Source of the DNA: Acidobacteriota bacterium
GTDB taxonomy: Bacteria > Acidobacteriota > Vicinamibacteria > Vicinamibacterales > CAVVIG01
Length of the DNA: 41,547 bases
Direction of reading: 5' to 3'
Assembly: GCA_023265175.1 (NCBI GenBank)
Contig: JAHFUI010000022.1
Location: 1-41,547 of the forward strand
Shown one piece after another: positions 30,808 to 40,000 of the stretch (positions within the stretch are counted from its first letter, which is position 1; each line of letters starts with the position of its first letter). The position numbers and the translations under genes were made by a program. The notes beneath the pieces were generated by a model that was given only the letters and a program-made list of their open reading frames with translations, did no database searches and had not been told where the DNA came from.

Positions 30808-31077
30808 ATGAGCAGCATCAACTTGCAGCTGACCGCCACCGGTCGTCACTTCAGCCTGAGCCCGCTCCCCGGCCACCTGTACGCGGATTGCACGGCGGAT
30901 GAGCCGTGCGGCGCCCGCGCCAGCCATCGGCTGCTGTTACGCCGAACGGCGTCGGTCCGGTTGTTGTGCGACACGCACACCGTGGAGTGGGCCAGAGATC
31001 ACGGCGTCCTTTCCGCAGCGCCGGCGGCCGATTCGCGCGGCGCGGCTGTTGAACCAGGAGTCCCGATGCACGACTGA
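30808..31077 (+). CDS. Small Cys-containing protein, 89 aa
   Basis: ATG 30808 is preceded by AGAGAGG. The product reads MSSINLQLTATGRHFSLSPL, then LYADCTADEPCGARASHRLL and ASVRLLCDTHTVEWARDHGV. The pattern C-x5-C ... C-x2-H would suit a single zinc site. I do not recognise a family. The last 20 residues look disordered. Confidence 0.5.
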   Translation: MSSINLQLTATGRHFSLSPLPGHLYADCTADEPCGARASHRLLLRRTASVRLLCDTHTVEWARDHGVLSAAPAADSRGAAVEPGVPMHD

Positions 31078-31147
31078 TCACATCATCGGCCTGATCACCG
31101 CGTCGTTCTTCGGTGCGACTCCCTCACGCGCGCCTGAGCATTTCAGC

Positions 31148-31387
31148 CTATTCGTTCGGTGCCGGCGCTCGACGTCTCAAAGGGCGGAACAGGATGACCT
31201 CGGTGTTGTCGGGACGTCGCTTGGCGGCGCACTTCTTACACAGGCCGCCGATGTCGGGGTCCGGCGCGTCGCCACCACACGCGATGCAGGCATCTCGAAT
31301 TGCCGCGAGCGTCCGCGCCTGTCCGAATTCCGCATTGGTATACGAGTCGAGGCGGTGCAGCCAATCCGTCAGGTTCGGGTTTCTCAT
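31148..31387 (-). CDS. Small zinc-ribbon-like protein, 79 aa
   Basis: The minus-strand frame from ATG 31387 (a GTG at 31405 is also possible) encodes MRNPNLTDWLHRLDSYTNAE, then a ribbon with paired cysteines: RDACIACGGDAPDPDIGGLC and KKCAAKRRPDN. The CxxC ... CxxC spacing of 14 residues fits a small zinc ribbon. The helical N-terminal part could bind a partner. No ribosome-binding site is evident and no family is recognised. It is convergent with the gene at 30808. Confidence 0.5.
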   Translation of the reverse strand: MRNPNLTDWLHRLDSYTNAEFGQARTLAAIRDACIACGGDAPDPDIGGLCKKCAAKRRPDNTEVILFRPLRRRAPAPNE

Positions 31388-31470
31388 CACAAGCGTCGCG
31401 TGCACGAGACATGATACCGATATGCGCGCGCTCGGGCCGAACTATTTTCCAGCCTTTTGTCCGCGTGGAC

Positions 31471-31500
31471 AGGCAGACTTCGGCGAACCTGGAAGTCTGC
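31471..31500. repeat. Perfect 9-bp hairpin in decayed region
   Basis: GCAGACTTC and GAAGTCTGC around a ten-base spacer (about 31471-31500), between the zinc-ribbon gene and the IS3 fragment. No T-run follows on either strand. It could be a regulatory or mobile-element end; nothing else identifies it. Confidence 0.4.
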
Positions 31501-31617
31501 GCGCTGACAGGTTCACCGCGTGCAATGCGAACAGTCGCGGTCGAGCTGGCGCGTCAACGGAAGGTCCGTCCGAGCAGGCGGAAATGGCTGCGATGTTGGT
31601 GGCCGATGCATGTCTGA

Positions 31618-32079
<462 letters not shown>

Positions 32080-32423
32080 CGTCCATGACCGTGCGACTTC
32101 AACCCGCCGCCGAGCAGGCCGCCCACCCCAAGAGCGGCCCGCGCAGGCGGCCTCACGAGTTACCCGGATCGCGTACGACCGACGGAGATTCCGGAAGGCC
32201 GATTCACGTTAACCGCCCTCCGACATTCCCGGTACGATTCACCGTGTGCTGGGGCTGACGGATTTGGTCGCCACCCGCGCGAAATGTGATCGGGCGCTGA
32301 GCAGTCGCACGCCATCCCGTAATGCAGCGTGAAATGGCGGGCACGACGCCTGCGGAATGGCATTTGCCTCAGGTACGAAAGCCAGAACAACTTTCGACAG
32401 CATCTGCCAAGAAAGAGGAGCCC

Positions 32424-32642
32424 ATGGCCAACCTGAAGGCGACCGCCGTCAACCGCCCGAAAACGAAGTGGGAACGGCCGGTCCAGGATGAATGGGGTTT
32501 GTACGATCCCGAACAAGCCGGCATGCGTGCCACCCTCAGGGCGCTGGGCGGAATGTTGGCCGGAGCAAGCCCTGCGGTCGTCGAAGCGCGCGAGGAAGAT
32601 ACAATCGACACGCGTCCGAGACGGGTTGGAATTACTTCTTGA
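32424..32642 (+). CDS. Small hypothetical protein, 72 aa
   Basis: ATG 32424 follows GAGGAG (32415-32420). The product starts MANLKATAVNRPKTKWERPV and continues QDEWGLYDPEQAGMRATLRA, then a helical region and a polar tail. The WERPVQDEWGxYDPEQAG pattern looks conserved and reminds me of small acidobacterial proteins of unknown function. No Cys, no signal peptide. It is convergent with the Cys-containing gene at 32712-32912. Confidence 0.55.
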   Translation: MANLKATAVNRPKTKWERPVQDEWGLYDPEQAGMRATLRALGGMLAGASPAVVEAREEDTIDTRPRRVGITS

Positions 32643-32711
32643 GCGGGCGCGTCAGGGCCTCGATACTCTGCACGTCGATGGTCGCCCAAGTCCTGATCGC
32701 GTCCTTGAGAC

Positions 32712-32912
32712 TCAGCGCAAGCCCATGGCTCGAGCCACGTCGACAAGCGTCTCATGCTGGTTCGTACACACGTAGAATGCCATCCCATCCGAATTTACAT
32801 TCGCCAGTTCAGCCATCCGATCGCACATCTCGCATCGTCTCGCGGGTGGCACGGCTCGCTCGGTCGGTTGGTTGGCAAGCGCAATCGCTTGGGCCCAGTT
32901 CGATACAGCCAT
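32712..32912 (-). CDS. Small Cys-containing protein, 66 aa
   Basis: ATG 32912 is preceded by an excellent AGGAGGGA. The product begins MAVSNWAQAIALANQPTERA and has the motif RRCEMCDRMAELANVNSDGM, then AFYVCTNQHETLVDVARAMG. CxxC plus C-x3-H suggests a zinc-binding finger. It is the third small protein of this kind within 2 kb, and the ribosome-binding site makes it the best supported. Function unknown. Confidence 0.65.
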   Translation of the reverse strand: MAVSNWAQAIALANQPTERAVPPARRCEMCDRMAELANVNSDGMAFYVCTNQHETLVDVARAMGLR

Positions 32913-33096
32913 CGTCCCTCCTGACTCGGAGGGCCAGTGCAACGGCAGCGCCATCCCTAACGTGCCGAATTCCAGTAAATGTCTGAATATTCGTCTGTGA
33001 TGATCCCCGCGTGGGCGACTATTGTTCGCACTCCGAAATTTGTAATCGGGCGTTCCAGACGGAACCCGGTTGTGGTTGATTCGACGGGAACTGCCC

Positions 33097-33160
33097 GCTA
33101 GCCGTCTTGAGTTCCAAAACTTGCACCAAATGGGTCAAGTTTTCAGTCAAGACGGCTAGC
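33097..33160. repeat. Nested inverted repeat, long stem-loop
   Basis: The outer arms GCTAGCCGTCTTGA (33097-33110) and TCAAGACGGCTAGC (33147-33160) are perfect. The inner arms AAAACTTG (33116-33123) and CAAGTTTT (33136-33143) are perfect too, leaving a 12-base loop. It is immediately followed by a second hairpin, CCCCGC-GGA-GCGGGG (33161-33175). It lies 110 bases upstream of the sigma-54 activator gene. It may be a bidirectional transcription barrier, a small structured RNA or a mobile element end. Confidence 0.7.
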
Positions 33161-33272
33161 CCCCGCGGAGCGGGGCTGTAATAAAGGTGGAACTAGTGAG
33201 GCTGCGCCGGGATCGTCATGTTTCTCGTTGGTCTGAGGCGCGGCCTCGCTAGGATCTCTGACACCTGCTGCG

Positions 33273-34445
33273 ATGACTCGCGTCAACAACTCAACGCACG
33301 GCGACACGTCCGGGCGGCTTGCGCCGCCGCTGATAGGAGAGTGTGCGCCGATCCAAACCCTCCGCGCCGACATCGACTTGGCCGCGCGCTCGACGGCGAA
33401 AGTGCTGATCACGGGAGAAACCGGCACGGGAAAGGAAGTCATCTCGCGCCTGATTCACCACGGCAGTGCCCGCCGGGCCGAGGCGTTCGTCACCATCAAC
33501 TGCGCCGGCGTTCCCGACACGTTGCTCGAAACCGAATTCTTTGGCCACGCGCGAGGCAGTTTCACCGGCGCGTACCGCGACAGTCCGGGCCTCCTCAGGC
33601 AGGCAAGCGGCGGCACGGTATTTCTCGACGAAGTGGGCGAGATGAGCCTGCGGATGCAGGCACTCTTCCTCCGGTTTCTCGAGACAGGGGAGATCCAGTC
33701 GGTCGGCGGCGGAGCAAGCACGTACAGCGATGTCCGGGTCGTCACGGCGACCAACCGCAATCTGCTGGAAGCGGTCGCGGCGCACGAATTCCGCGAGGAT
33801 CTGTACTACCGGTTGAATGTCCTCCACCTGCACATTCCACCGCTCCGCGAACGATCGACCGATATCGTGCTGCTGCTCGAGCACTATGGGAGGATCTTCG
33901 CCCTGCAGCATCAGCGGCCCGTCCCGGTATTTTCGGCTGCGGCGATCGGCCTCCTGGTCAACTACGACTGGCCGGGGAACATTCGCGAGCTGCGAAACGT
34001 CATCGAGCGGACTGTGGCGCGCGTCAGCGCGGCGGTGATCGAGGCGGCTCATCTTCCGCCCGAAGTCGTCGCCGCAGGCGCGCGTGCGGACGAGCATCTG
34101 GCGGCCGCCTCCGCGTTCGCCGTGTCCGATGCAAACAGGGTCGCCGCATTGCTCGAACGGCTGCTGGTGCAGAGGGAATCGTTCTGGACGACGGCATACG
34201 CCGCGTTCATGGGACGCGACATTACCAGGGACGACCTCCGTCACATCATCGCGACCGGGCTGGAACAAACACACGGCAGCTATCGTCTGCTGGTGGGCCT
34301 CTTCAACATGTCCGCGGACGATTACAAACGCCTTCTCGGCTTCCTGAACCAGCACGACTGCCACGTTCCGTTTCGCCCGTTCCGAATGGCGCGAGCCCAG
34401 CTCTCCACGGCTGCCGAGCGCGCGTCAGCGGCCAGGCTCGCCTAG
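33273..34445 (+). CDS. Sigma-54-dependent activator without sensory domain
   Basis: This 390-aa AAA+ bacterial enhancer-binding protein hydrolyses ATP to open sigma-54 RNA polymerase complexes. Walker A is GETGTGKE at 48-55, the sigma-54 contact loop is GSFTGA at 95-100 (GAFTGA with Ser for Ala), Walker B is GGTVFLDEVGEM around 113-124, and the sensor region includes NWDWPGNIREL-like NYDWPGNIRELRNVIERTV. There is no receiver, PAS or GAF domain in front; the AAA+ domain starts almost at once. The C-terminal 130 residues (DITRDDLRHIIATGLEQTHG, YKRLLGFLNQHDCHVPF) probably hold the DNA-binding part. It may be governed in trans by the nearby pseudo-receivers, which is inference. No clear ribosome-binding site. 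Confidence 0.88.
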   Translation: MTRVNNSTHGDTSGRLAPPLIGECAPIQTLRADIDLAARSTAKVLITGETGTGKEVISRLIHHGSARRAEAFVTINCAGVPDTLLETEFFGHARGSFTGAYRDSPGLLRQASGGTVFLDEVGEMSLRMQALFLRFLETGEIQSVGGGASTYSDVRVVTATNRNLLEAVAAHEFREDLYYRLNVLHLHIPPLRERSTDIVLLLEHYGRIFALQHQRPVPVFSAAAIGLLVNYDWPGNIRELRNVIERTVARVSAAVIEAAHLPPEVVAAGARADEHLAAASAFAVSDANRVAALLERLLVQRESFWTTAYAAFMGRDITRDDLRHIIATGLEQTHGSYRLLVGLFNMSADDYKRLLGFLNQHDCHVPFRPFRMARAQLSTAAERASAARLA

Positions 34446-34491
34446 ACATCTTCTAAGGCCGGAATCGTGACAGATGAACGCAGACACGCTC

Positions 34492-34950
34492 CTAGGCTCT
34501 TCCCGGGACGTCATCGTCAGCGCGGTCGAGCAGGTGCAACACCCGCCGCACTTCGGTCAGCATCGTCTCGAGCGGAAACGGCTTGATGAGCAGGCCGGCC
34601 GCGTGCGTCGCGGGCTCCATGAAGTCAGTCGTCATGACGATCATTGGAATCCCGGCCTCACGAATCGACGGCAGAAACGACCGTGCGGCCGGGAGCGCCG
34701 CGTCCACCAGAACGATGCGCGGCCGCATCATCATGATGGCGGAAGCTGCCTCGACGCCACCGTTCGCCTCGTCGACCAGGAACCCGCGGCGGATGAGGTA
34801 CCGGACGCACGGCCGCCGCGCGCCGTGGTCAGCATCGGCCACGAGCACGATCGGATGCCGCCCTGGCGTGTCGGTCTGGCGGCGCCCTCCGCGGGGAGCT
34901 CGGCGCCGGTCGCTGGACCGCTCAGCAGCGCGGCGTTCAGTGGTCGTCAC
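34492..34950 (-). CDS. Single-domain response-regulator-like protein
   Basis: This 152-aa protein has a basic disordered head (RRAAERSSDRRRAPRGGRRQ) followed by a receiver-like domain: IVLVADADHGARRPCVRYLI, RIVLVDAALPAARSFLPSIR, IPMIVMTTDFME and LLIKPFPLETML. An Asp is present at the phosphoacceptor position (LVDAALP) and the Lys-Pro pair is kept, but the loops are short. The GTG start at 34950 sits behind a G-rich ribosome-binding site. It is convergent with the sigma-54 activator gene and has no output domain. Confidence 0.75.
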   Translation of the reverse strand: MTTTERRAAERSSDRRRAPRGGRRQTDTPGRHPIVLVADADHGARRPCVRYLIRRGFLVDEANGGVEAASAIMMMRPRIVLVDAALPAARSFLPSIREAGIPMIVMTTDFMEPATHAAGLLIKPFPLETMLTEVRRVLHLLDRADDDVPGRA

Positions 34951-35012
34951 ATGTCACGTTCCCCCCCCACAGGTACACCATACACGTAACGCAAGTTCGG
35001 CGCGAGCCTCCT

Positions 35013-35321
35013 TCAACCTCGAGGGTCAGGGGACTCGTTCAGGAATTCCAGATCCTGTTCAGGGATCAAGAACCCGTTGAGGGTCTCGTCCCTGCGCCAC
35101 TCCAGATACAGTGCCTGGCCGGCAAACGGCTGACCGGTGGCGGCCATGCCGGCAAATCCGACTTCGACAACTCTACCCGCCGCGTCGCGCAGAACGTCAG
35201 GAAGCTTCCGGACATCACGCGGTCGGAAACGTGCCCGGCCCGCATAGGTGCCTGGTACTCGCAGCGCGGAGTTTGGGCTCGAAATTCGAGGTTTCACCGG
35301 ATGCCAGGGGAGGATCGCCAT
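35013..35321 (-). CDS. Hypothetical protein, about 102 aa
   Basis: The C-terminal 75 residues look like a real domain: RARFRPRDVRKLPDVLRDAA, GRVVEVGFAGMAATG, QALYLEWRRDETLNGFLIPE and QDLEFLNE. The start is unclear: ATG 35321 is in frame but has no ribosome-binding site, and the open frame continues to 35516. The protein is small, probably cytosolic, and of unknown family. It is divergent from glmS. Confidence 0.48.
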   Translation of the reverse strand: MAILPWHPVKPRISSPNSALRVPGTYAGRARFRPRDVRKLPDVLRDAAGRVVEVGFAGMAATGQPFAGQALYLEWRRDETLNGFLIPEQDLEFLNESPDPRG

Positions 35322-35597
35322 GGTGTGGAAACGGCAATTCGAGTGCCACTCGATCTGGTGAGGCAGTTCCGGCAACTCTGCCGCGATCGATCGAAACGGC
35401 CCCTGTAAGTCGCGCCGGGGGCAGAGAAGTGGCTGCGGGGAATCGCACTTGCTGGCCGGCGGCGCTCGCCACGTATGTCGTCGTTCAGGAAACGTTGTCT
35501 TGTTACTGGTCGACAAATCGCTACAGGCGTCGTCGTTTTGGAGACGGCATCCACCTGCCGTTGGTCTCGGTGGCGGATGATGAGTATGGTAGGACCC

Positions 35598-37442
35598 ATG
35601 TGCGGGATTATTGGATATATCGGTCCGAAGAAGGTCGTGCCGGTGCTCATCGAGGGGCTGCGGCGGCTCGAGTACCGCGGCTACGACTCAGCCGGCGTGG
35701 CCGTCGTGCGCCACGGCGCGGTCGATCTGCGCCGAAGCGCCGGCAAGCTGTCGAACCTGGAGGATGCGATCGCCGCCGACCCCATCGCGGGTGACTACGG
35801 CGTCGGCCACACGCGCTGGGCGACCCACGGACGGCCGACCGAAGAGAACGCGCACCCGCACCGCGACTGCACCGGCAAGATCGTCGTCGTGCACAACGGG
35901 ATCATCGAGAACTATCTCGATCTGAAGCAGGAGCTGCAGTGCCAGGGCCACACGTTCGTCACGGAGACCGACACCGAAATCGTCGCACATCTGGTCGAGC
36001 GCGAGATGAAGGACGACGGGCTCGAACACGCGGTGCGGCGCGCGCTGCTGCAGATGCGCGGGCTGTTCGCCCTCGTGCTGATCTCGGCCGACGATCCCGA
36101 TAAAATCGTCGCCGTCCGGAACGGCCCGCCGATCGTTGTCGGCCTGGGCGACGGCGAGTTCTTCGTCGCGTCGGACATCCCCGCGATTCTCAGCCACACG
36201 CGCGACGTCGTGTTCCTCGGCGACGAGGAGATGGCGATCATCACGAAGACCGGCGTCGTGTTCACCGATGTCTTCGGGCGGCCGGTCTCGAAGGCCACGC
36301 AGCGCGTGCTGTGGGATCCGGTCATGGCGGAGAAGGCCGGCTACAAGCACTTCATGCTCAAGGAAATCTTCGAGCAGCCGACCGCCGCGCGCGAGACGAT
36401 TCTGGGCCGCGTCTCGCAGGATTCCGGGAAAGTGTTTCTCGAAGAGATGCAGATCAGCGACGCTGAGCTCCGCGCGATCGATCGCGTCACGATCCTCGCG
36501 TGCGGGACGTCGTGGCACGCCGGGCTCGTCGGCAAGTTCATGATCGAGCAGCTCGCGCGCGTCCACGTCGACGTCGATTACGGCTCCGAGTACCGCTACC
36601 GGAAGCCGATCGTCACCAGGAACACGCTGGCGGTCGTCATCACGCAGTCGGGCGAGACCGCCGATACGCTTGCCGCGCTGCGCGAGGCAAAGCGTGAGGG
36701 GGCGACCAGCCTCGCCATCTGCAACGTCGTGGGAAGCATGGCGACGCGCGAGACCGACGGCACGATCTACACCCACGCGGGCCCGGAAATCGGCGTGGCC
36801 TCGACCAAAGCGTTCACGTCGCAGCTCGTGGCGCTCTACCTTCTCGGTCTCCGGCTCGGTCAGGTGCGCGGCGCGCTCTCTCCGGAGGCCTCGAAGCCGC
36901 ACGTCGACGCGCTGCTGCAGCTGCCGCTGCTGATCGAACAGACGCTCAAGATGGCGCCTGAAATCGAGGAGATCGCCGGCCGTTTTCACACGCGGACCGA
37001 CTTCTTGTACCTGGGCCGCGGCGTCAACTACCCGATCGCCCTCGAAGGCGCCCTGAAGCTCAAGGAAATCTCCTACATCCACGCCGAAGGCTATCCGGCC
37101 GGCGAGATGAAGCACGGGCCGATCGCGCTCATCGACGAGCGCATGCCGGTCGTCACGATCGCGCCGCAGGACGATGTCTTCGAAAAGATGATCGGGAACA
37201 TGCAGGAGGTGAAGGCGCGCGGTGGATCCGTGATCGCGCTGACCACGCGGGGCGACAACAAGCTCGCGTCGATTCTCGACGCCGCGAACGACTGCGTAAT
37301 CGAGCTTCCGCCGTCGCCCGATCTGCTGACGCCGATTCTGATGGTCGTCCCGCTGCAGTTGCTCGCCTACGACGTCGCCGTGCGCCGCGGCTGCGACGTC
37401 GATCAACCGCGCAATCTCGCCAAGTCGGTGACAGTGGAATGA
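35598..37442 (+). CDS. glmS: Glutamine--fructose-6-phosphate aminotransferase (isomerizing)
   Basis: This 614-aa enzyme makes glucosamine-6-phosphate from fructose-6-phosphate and glutamine, the entry to peptidoglycan and UDP-GlcNAc. The mature N-terminus is the nucleophile Cys2 in [20 protein letters not shown], followed by [12 protein letters not shown] and the amidotransferase blocks [13 protein letters not shown] and [10 protein letters not shown]. Two SIS sugar-isomerase domains follow ([58 protein letters not shown]), ending [13 protein letters not shown]. The length matches the family. The frame is open upstream to 35475, but the conserved MCGI start is at 35598. No glmS ribozyme-like leader was recognised. 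Confidence 0.97.
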   Translation: MCGIIGYIGPKKVVPVLIEGLRRLEYRGYDSAGVAVVRHGAVDLRRSAGKLSNLEDAIAADPIAGDYGVGHTRWATHGRPTEENAHPHRDCTGKIVVVHNGIIENYLDLKQELQCQGHTFVTETDTEIVAHLVEREMKDDGLEHAVRRALLQMRGLFALVLISADDPDKIVAVRNGPPIVVGLGDGEFFVASDIPAILSHTRDVVFLGDEEMAIITKTGVVFTDVFGRPVSKATQRVLWDPVMAEKAGYKHFMLKEIFEQPTAARETILGRVSQDSGKVFLEEMQISDAELRAIDRVTILACGTSWHAGLVGKFMIEQLARVHVDVDYGSEYRYRKPIVTRNTLAVVITQSGETADTLAALREAKREGATSLAICNVVGSMATRETDGTIYTHAGPEIGVASTKAFTSQLVALYLLGLRLGQVRGALSPEASKPHVDALLQLPLLIEQTLKMAPEIEEIAGRFHTRTDFLYLGRGVNYPIALEGALKLKEISYIHAEGYPAGEMKHGPIALIDERMPVVTIAPQDDVFEKMIGNMQEVKARGGSVIALTTRGDNKLASILDAANDCVIELPPSPDLLTPILMVVPLQLLAYDVAVRRGCDVDQPRNLAKSVTVE

Positions 37443-37645
37443 GGCGACGCAGGTCCATTCACGAGGCGATGGGGTCGGGCAGGTTCTTGAACCATATCGG
37501 GTTTCACGCTTGGTTTCCGTCTGGCATCCCATAGTCTCCCCAGGAGGAGAGATCGCGTGCCCCTCCGGCCCCCTTGCCACCGCCAATACTGAAGAAATCT
37601 CCGCCGAGGCGCGGCAACGTTCGTGCAGCTATCACATGCGGCTCC

Positions 37646-37960
37646 ATGGAAAGCTCCAGACCAAGCCACAGTCGCCGCCTGTCAGACTTGGACGACAGCG
37701 GCGTATCGCCCGGATCTACGAGTAGCGATAGTAGCCCTCCGCCGGCCGTTCGAACGTTGGAGGGGCTGGATCGGACGAGCGGTCCGCCGCTGACGACCAC
37801 TGAGCTCGCGCGAATGATCGGAACCAGTCCGACCTTCATTCGAGAAGAGATCCGTGGTGGTTATCTGCGGGCGGTGCGGATCGGTCGCGGACGCAAGAGC
37901 GTGTTTCGAATCCAGCGGAGCGAAGCCCGCCGGTATGCACGAGCGCTCGGCCTTCTCTGA
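37646..37960 (+). CDS. Excisionase/MerR-like helix-turn-helix protein
   Basis: This 104-aa protein has a disordered Ser/Pro-rich N-terminal half (MESSRPSHSRRLSDLDDSGV). The C-terminal half is a winged helix of the excisionase (HTH_17) type: LTTTELARMIGTSPTFIREE, IRGGYLRAVRIGRGRKSVF and RIQRSEARRYARALGLL. Such proteins bind DNA as recombination-direction factors or as small regulators. The frame is open to 37574, but the sequence there is unconvincing. No integrase gene is nearby. The stretch 37443-37645 between glmS and this gene holds no other supported feature. Confidence 0.68.
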   Translation: MESSRPSHSRRLSDLDDSGVSPGSTSSDSSPPPAVRTLEGLDRTSGPPLTTTELARMIGTSPTFIREEIRGGYLRAVRIGRGRKSVFRIQRSEARRYARALGLL

Positions 37961-38020
37961 CAAGATGATGCGCGCCATGCACGCCATGCGCGCGGTCGAG
38001 TCTACCTCATAGACTTCCCA

Positions 38021-39182
38021 AAGAAATCAATAGTTATCGCCGGCTCGCTCGCCCAACGACCGGGCCGTGGCGGCCACACCTGGGTCTTTCTCCAGTACCT
38101 CCTCGGTTTCAGGAAGCTTGGATGGGACGTCCTGTTTCTCGATCGACTCGAGCGCGAGATGTGCATCAGTGAAACGGGTGCGCCCGCAACGATCGAAAAC
38201 TCGTGGAACACTCGTTACTTCCTCGACGCCATCCGCTGCTTCGGACTCGAGGGGAGCTACGGACTCTTGTGCAACGGCGGCACGAGCACGATCGGTCTCA
38301 GCCGCACGGACATCATTGAGCGGATCGCGGCCTCGGCGGCGCTCATCAACGTCATGGGCTTCCTGGACGACGAGGAAATCGTCGCGGCCGCACCAAAGCG
38401 GGTGTTTCTCGACATCGATCCTGGATTCGGGCAGATGTGGCAGGCGCTGGGACTACACGACACGTTCCGCGGCCACGATGCGTTCGTGACGATTGCCGAG
38501 AACATCGGCAAACCAGATTGCAGCATTCCCACCTGCGGCCTGGAGTGGATCACGACCCGGCAGCCTGTCGTGCTCGACCAATGGCCGGCGGCCACCGCCA
38601 CGAACGGCTCGAGCGGAGCGGTGACGACGGTGGCGAGCTGGCGGGGCGCGTACGGACCGATCGCGTACCAAGGGACGATGTACGGGCTGCGTGCGCACGA
38701 ATTCCGGAAATTCGCCGCGTTGCCTCGTCTGACGGCCAGCCGCTTCGAGGTCGCTCTGGACATCCATCCGGCAGACGTGAAGGACGTGGAGCTGCTCGAC
38801 GACAACGGTGGTCGTTAGTGGCGCCGTGCCGGGCTGCGGGCAATCCCTGGTGCTATCGCGACTACATCCGTGGCTCGGCGGCCGAACTGATGATCGCCAA
38901 GGGCATGTACGTGCAGACGCGAAGCGGCTGGTTCAGCGACCGCAGCATCTGCTACCTGGCCAGCGGCAGGCCGGTCTCGCGCAGGACACCGGCCTTGAGG
39001 ATCTGTTACCGACCGGCGACGGGCTCATGACGTTCGCGACCCTCGGAGAGGCCGCCGAGGCCACACGCGCGATCGAGCGCGACTACAGGCGACATGCCCT
39101 CGCGGCACGACGTCTCGCCGAGGATGCGTTCGACTCGTCGAAAGTCCTCGGGGCGCTCGCGCGGAAGCTGGATCTGTGCTGA
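38021..39182 (+). pseudogene. Glycosyltransferase-like gene, degenerate, copy 1
   Basis: The reading starts KKSIVIAGSLAQRPGRGGHT and WVFLQYLLGFRKLGWDVLFL without any ATG, GTG or TTG at the expected position; the first ATG (38159) is inside the domain. It continues RVFLDIDPGFGQMWQALGL and RQPVVLDQWP, TTVASWRGAYGPI. A stop comes at 38816-38818. The rest is in a second frame (YRDYIRGSAAELMIAKGMYV, RSGWFSDRSICYLASGRP) and then a third (LAQDTGLEDLLPTGDGLMTF), ending at 39182. The C-terminal GWFSDRSxxYLASGRPVLAQDTG pattern is that of GT-B glycosyltransferases. Two indels plus a lost start indicate a pseudogene, unless these are assembly errors. Confidence 0.72.
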
Positions 39183-39189
39183 GGGCGGC

Positions 39190-39846
39190 GTGTCCTTAAT
39201 CATTGTCAGCGGCGCACTGGCGAACAAGCCTGGAAACGGCGGTGCAGCATGGACGCGTCTGAGCTGGGCACTCGGGCTCGAGCGGCTGGGACACGACGTG
39301 TATTTCGTCGAGCAAATCGCGCCGGATGTGTGCACCGATGCGTCGGGAGCGAGGTGCGACCTCGATCGATCAACCTCGCATACTTCAAAGACGTGACGGG
39401 ACGCTTCGGCCTTGCCAGCCGATCGGCCCTGGTTTCGGAGGCGGACCAGTGCAGCGTCGGCTTGAGCTGGCAGGATCTCGTCCGGGTGGCGGACGCCGCC
39501 GACCTGCTCGTGAACATCAGCGGACATCTCGCGCTCGCGACGCTCAAATCGAGGTTCCGGAAACGCGTGTTCATCGACCTCGACCCCGGCTACACGCAGC
39601 ACTGGCACCGGGCGGGACTGGCCGAGGACAAGCTGCAGGATCATGGTTATTACTTCACGGTGGGCGAGAACGTTGGAAGGCCCGGCTGCACGGTTCTCAC
39701 CAGCGATATCCCGTGGCGTCCAATTCGTCAGCCGGTGGTGTTGGATGAGTGGCCGGTCTCCACGGATGCGGCCCATCCACGCTTCACGACGGTGGCGAGC
39801 TGGCGTGGGCCGTACGGGCGCGTGACGCACGGAAGACCCCGGGCGC
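39190..39846 (+). pseudogene. Glycosyltransferase-like gene, degenerate, copy 2
   Basis: GTG 39190 starts MSLIIVSGALANKPGNGGAA, then WTRLSWALGLERLGHDVYFV, aligned with copy 1. A frameshift near 39355 moves the coding to another frame (INLAYFKDVTGRFGLASRSA, RVFIDLDPGYTQHWHRAGLA, RQPVVLDEWP, TTVASWRGPYGRV). After TTVASWRGPYG the C-terminal third is missing. Copies 1 and 2 are tandem paralogues with 8 bases between them. Copy 2 lends support to the start position proposed for copy 1. Confidence 0.72.
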
Positions 39847-39999
39847 ATTCCGGATGATTTCTGGGTGGACCTTGACTGCTGCCGCCTGCACCTCACGCTC
39901 AGGATGCTCGGGTGGTCTGATGACTGGCTGTCCCCGCCGCAGCACTCGCTTGACTGGCTGAACGAGGCTGAGCGGATTGCGGATCGGCTCCACCGCTGA
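39847..39999 (+). pseudogene. C-terminal remnant of an unknown enzyme
   Basis: One frame from 39847 encodes IPDDFWVDLDCCRLHLTLRM, LGWSDDWLSPPQHSLDWLNE and AERIADRLHR, ending at TGA 39997-39999, one base before the ATG of the deacetylase gene. It reads like the natural C-terminus of an intact gene and reminds me of aminoglycoside-phosphotransferase-like proteins, but it is too short to be sure. The upstream part has been replaced by glycosyltransferase copy 2, so a deletion joined the two near 39840. Confidence 0.5.
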
Positions 40000-40000
40000 C

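Noticed and set aside
35475-35597. N-terminal extension of GlmS
   Set aside because: GlmS must begin Met-Cys-Gly so that the Cys is exposed; the extension would abolish amidotransferase activity.
35688-37586. Minus-strand open frame of 632 codons across glmS
   Set aside because: Antisense shadow of a certain gene. Its [12 protein letters not shown] stretch is simply the reverse strand of the conserved GlmS C-terminus.
37504-37839. Minus-strand frame with Gly-rich GGDFFSIGGGKGAGGARD stretch
   Set aside because: It overlaps the helix-turn-helix gene antisense and has no ribosome-binding site or recognisable domain.
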